DNA of 64,000 nucleotides, taken from assembly GCF_018729455.1 (NCBI RefSeq), contig NZ_JAHHZF010000001.1, positions 616,591 through 680,590 on the forward strand, in the 5' to 3' direction. The notes beneath the pieces were generated by a model. That model saw nothing but the letters and a program-made list of their open reading frames with translations, was not told the DNA's origin and searched no databases. Numbering within the stretch: position 1 is the first letter of the stretch; every line of letters begins with the position of its first letter. This DNA is from Prosthecodimorpha staleyi. Lineage in GTDB: Bacteria > Pseudomonadota > Alphaproteobacteria > Rhizobiales > Ancalomicrobiaceae. Made by a program: the position numbers and the translations under genes. Below, in pieces: positions 61,864-64,000 of this stretch.

Positions 61864-62282
61864 AGGAAGCCTCCGAACGCGCCACCGGTGTCCGAGACGA
61901 GCACCAGCTCGATCTGCACCTCGACGATCCGGCCGACGCCGTCGGCCGGGTGCAGGCGCTCCTCGTCGATCTGCAGCGCCTTGATGCCGACCAGGCCGCC
62001 GACCGAGGCGGCGAAGTTGCGGCCCATGCGGATGTAGTTGACCGGCCGGTTGGCGCGCAGATGGCCGAGCAGGGTCGTGATCGCGTCGAGGCCGCCCATG
62101 AAGTGCGGCAGCGTCCGGGCCTGGATGGTCACGGTCTGATCGCCGACCCCGGTGAACTGGTAGTCGGTCGCGTACCAGGTCGCGGTGCCCGGCACCCGGG
62201 CCTCCGCCCGCATCGACAGCCGGCCCGGGTTCAGCCCGAGCCGCTCCAGCCGCGCCCCGCCGATCGACACCAGCACCCTCAT
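61860..62282 (-). CDS. phage tail protein U
   Basis: A 140-residue protein of the P2 gpU family, which terminates tail tube length. Family traits are WYATDYQFTGVGDQTVTIQART and FMGGLDAI near residues 45-70 and the late GIKALQIDEERLHP. It overlaps the tape measure stop by 4 bases. Confidence 0.87.
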   Translation of the reverse strand: MRVLVSIGGARLERLGLNPGRLSMRAEARVPGTATWYATDYQFTGVGDQTVTIQARTLPHFMGGLDAITTLLGHLRANRPVNYIRMGRNFAASVGGLVGIKALQIDEERLHPADGVGRIVEVQIELVLVSDTGGAFGGFL

Positions 62283-64000
62283 GCCCAGCTCCCGAGATCG
62301 TGCAGCGCGCCGGCCATCGCCGTCCGCACGGCCCGGGCCTGCTCGCGCTGGGCATGGCGAGCGGTCGCGGCCGGATCGGTGCCGTGGATGTGCTGGGTCA
62401 CCTGGACGTTGCCGCCCCCGGTGCTGGTCTGCTTGCCGATGCCGCCGCCGGTCTCTCCCCCGGTGCCGCCGCCCGCCGGCGCCGCGCCGCCGAAGTTCGG
62501 CGCGATCGTCGGCGAAGCCGTGAAGCCGAAGATCGACCGGAGCTGCCCGACGATGCGTTGCGCGGCCGCGACGGCGCGCGCGCCGCCCTCCTCGATCGCC
62601 TTGACGTAGCCGTCCATGCTTTGCGCGCCGGCCGCGCCGAAGCTGCCCGACAGGGCATCGGCATTCTCGCGCTGGAAGCGCTCGACCTCGCCGCGGGCCT
62701 CCCGCAGCTTGGCGATCGCCTGGGCGATGTCTGCGTCGATGGTCCCGATCTCGGTCCCGAGGTCTCGGACCCGCGCTTCGGCGCCCTTGCGGGCGCTCCT
62801 GCCGATGACGGACGGCAAGGCCGCCTCGGCCTTCATCTTCTGGTCGCCCACCTGGTTGCGGCGCTCTTGCAGCCGCATCAGATCGAGCAGCGCACCGTCG
62901 GCCCGGGCCGACTTCTTGCGCAACAGGTCGCGCGCCAGGTCGCGCTCCAGGCCGGGGGCGGCCGCCCCCAGCATCTGCCAGCCGGTACCGCCCGAGGCCG
63001 CCGCCTTGTCGGCGCGGTCGACGCCGTCGAGCGTCTGGTCGATCGCCTGGTTGATCCCCGGCAGCATCCACCGGGTCAGGCGGTCGGAAATCTCGGAGAC
63101 CTGGGCCTTGAAGCGCTTCAGATGGTTGTCCGTCGTGCTCTGCTGGATCTCCAGTCCCTTGAACAGCGACCCTTCGTAGTTCTTGGGAACCTTCAGGGCG
63201 TCGCGCTGCTTTCGGTACTCGGGACCCGCCTCGGCGACCCGCGCGGTCTCGTCCTGCCATTCGACACCGAAAAGCCGGGTGAAGATCGACGTTTTGTTGT
63301 CCGCCTTGGATACGCGTTCCCAGAAGTCATCGAGGGTCTTGTCGGCATTGTTCTTCATGCCGTCGGCCATCTCCTGCGGCGTGTAGCCCAGATCCTTCAG
63401 GGCGCCTGCAACACGCTTCGGCTGGTCGGGTGCATTGCGAAGAACGCCGACGAAGGCGCTGAGCCAGGTTGCCGTTTTGCCGGGATGCAAACCCGTGCTG
63501 AGGGCGGCGGTCAGCATCGCAAGGGTCGTATCTTCACTCAGGCCGGACATCTTCACGTTCGGACCCGCCTGTCCGAACGCATAGCTAATGTCGCCTTCGC
63601 GCGCGGCGGAATTGTCGCCCAGGAAGTTGATCTTGTCCCCCAAAGTGGCCAGTTCCGGGATGGTCTTGTTCATGCCCGCCTTGGTTTCGGCCATCGATTT
63701 CGCTGCGCCCCGGGGGTCGATGTCCCATCCAACGGCTTGTGCGATGGCGATGCGCACAAACTCTCCCAGATCAGCGTTCGCAATGCCGCTCTTGCTGGCC
63801 TCGGAGAACATGCCGGCCACGTCGTTGCGCGGCACGCCATATTTGATGGCCATGCGCACCATCTGGTTCTCGAACCCCTTCAACTCCCCTTCGTCGGTGA
63901 TGCCCGAGGCCTTCCGGAACTCCGCAAAGGCCTTCTCGAAGCCGATGGACTGATCGAGCATCCGCTTGCCGCCATAGGCCGCGCCGACCGGGGCGATATA
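62279..64000 (-). CDS. phage tail tape measure protein (N-terminus outside the window)
   Basis: At least 573 residues; the frame is open through base 64000. The visible N-terminal part is the TP901-type tape measure core (FEKAFAEFRKASGI, MAIKYGVPRNDVAGMFSEASKSGIA, LSEDTTLAMLTAALSTG), followed by long helical segments and a glycine-rich tail containing QVTQHIHGTD. It sets tail length and assists DNA ejection. An internal ATG at 63961 is not the true start. Confidence 0.9.
   Translation of the reverse strand, partial: YIAPVGAAYGGKRMLDQSIGFEKAFAEFRKASGITDEGELKGFENQMVRMAIKYGVPRNDVAGMFSEASKSGIANADLGEFVRIAIAQAVGWDIDPRGAAKSMAETKAGMNKTIPELATLGDKINFLGDNSAAREGDISYAFGQAGPNVKMSGLSEDTTLAMLTAALSTGLHPGKTATWLSAFVGVLRNAPDQPKRVAGALKDLGYTPQEMADGMKNNADKTLDDFWERVSKADNKTSIFTRLFGVEWQDETARVAEAGPEYRKQRDALKVPKNYEGSLFKGLEIQQSTTDNHLKRFKAQVSEISDRLTRWMLPGINQAIDQTLDGVDRADKAAASGGTGWQMLGAAAPGLERDLARDLLRKKSARADGALLDLMRLQERRNQVGDQKMKAEAALPSVIGRSARKGAEARVRDLGTEIGTIDADIAQAIAKLREARGEVERFQRENADALSGSFGAAGAQSMDGYVKAIEEGGARAVAAAQRIVGQLRSIFGFTASPTIAPNFGGAAPAGGGTGGETGGGIGKQTSTGGGNVQVTQHIHGTDPAATARHAQREQARAVRTAMAGALHDLGSWA

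Larger units (their letters stand above)
59388..64000 (-). mobile_element. left part of a prophage (P2-like tail module), continues past the window
   Basis: All genes from the methyltransferase to the window end run leftward and are phage-like: tape measure, gpU, gpX, gpD, Com-type regulator, methyltransferase. The order tape measure-U-X-D followed by a small zinc-finger regulator parallels the end of the P2 late tail operon, where ogr follows D. The left boundary lies between the tRNA and 59388; the right end and any integrase or head genes are outside the window. Confidence 0.8.

Noticed and set aside
1..64000. CRISPR arrays, rRNA genes and toxin-antitoxin pairs
   Set aside because: Looked for regularly spaced repeats, rRNA-like sequence and small coupled toxin/antitoxin genes; none seen in the window.

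Overview
This is a GC-rich window from an alphaproteobacterium, most likely of the order Hyphomicrobiales (Rhizobiales). Three things point there: the housekeeping run rpsB-tsf-pyrH-frr-uppS-cdsA-dxr, the order coaD-cyclophilin-cyclophilin-queA-tgt, and ctaA beside a DUF2842 gene, together with many TRAP and tripartite tricarboxylate (TTT) solute transporters. I cannot name a genus from sequence alone. LAYOUT. 1-6450 (minus strand): translation, UMP kinase, undecaprenyl, phospholipid and isoprenoid genes, with a clear sigma70-type promoter ahead of rpsB and a strong terminator after tsf. 6548-9339 (minus): a probable four-gene operon of unknown role (DUF2325 protein, VOC-fold protein and two unrecognised proteins that look like diverged tandem paralogues). 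9676-15822 (minus): a catabolic operon with an FAD-linked 2-hydroxyacid oxidase, a complete TctC-TctB-TctA importer, a GntR regulator and a PEP mutase/isocitrate lyase-family enzyme. 16040-20045 (minus): queuosine genes tgt and queA (queA probably starts at CTG), two cyclophilins and coaD. 20399-22391: a small exported protein, a structured intergenic segment ending in a terminator, ctaA and DUF2842. 22427-34923: a scattered exopolysaccharide locus (deacetylase, GNAT-type transferase, Wzz-like protein with a dead kinase domain, Wza lipoprotein, two glycosyltransferases, FkbM methyltransferase, WcaJ-type priming enzyme and O-antigen ligase/polymerase). 35151-36879: a GlxA-type regulator and TenA. 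37148-44708: a FadR-type GntR regulator divergent from a TRAP transporter operon that also carries an unrecognised small protein, an epimerase and an SDR, followed by an MFS carrier. 45279-46805: a membrane HD-GYP protein.  MOBILE DNA. At 46936-46980 lies the 5' half of a tRNA-Ser(GCT) gene; the intact gene is at 58988-59078. A 39-base identical block, including the anticodon stem-loop, brackets about 12.1 kb that opens with a tyrosine recombinase gene. The cargo of this element is almost entirely signalling: a receiver protein, a membrane hybrid histidine kinase with five PAS domains, a receiver-degenerate GGDEF-PilZ protein, a receiver-GGDEF cyclase, a receiver-EAL phosphodiesterase and a lone Hpt protein, plus two decayed IS5-type transposase remnants. 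Together these could form a self-contained, horizontally moved phosphorelay that makes, senses and degrades cyclic di-GMP. This is the most interesting content of the window. Downstream of the tRNA (59388 to the window end) is the left end of a prophage with a P2-like tail module (tape measure, gpU, gpX, gpD), a Com-type zinc-finger regulator and a C5 cytosine methyltransferase.
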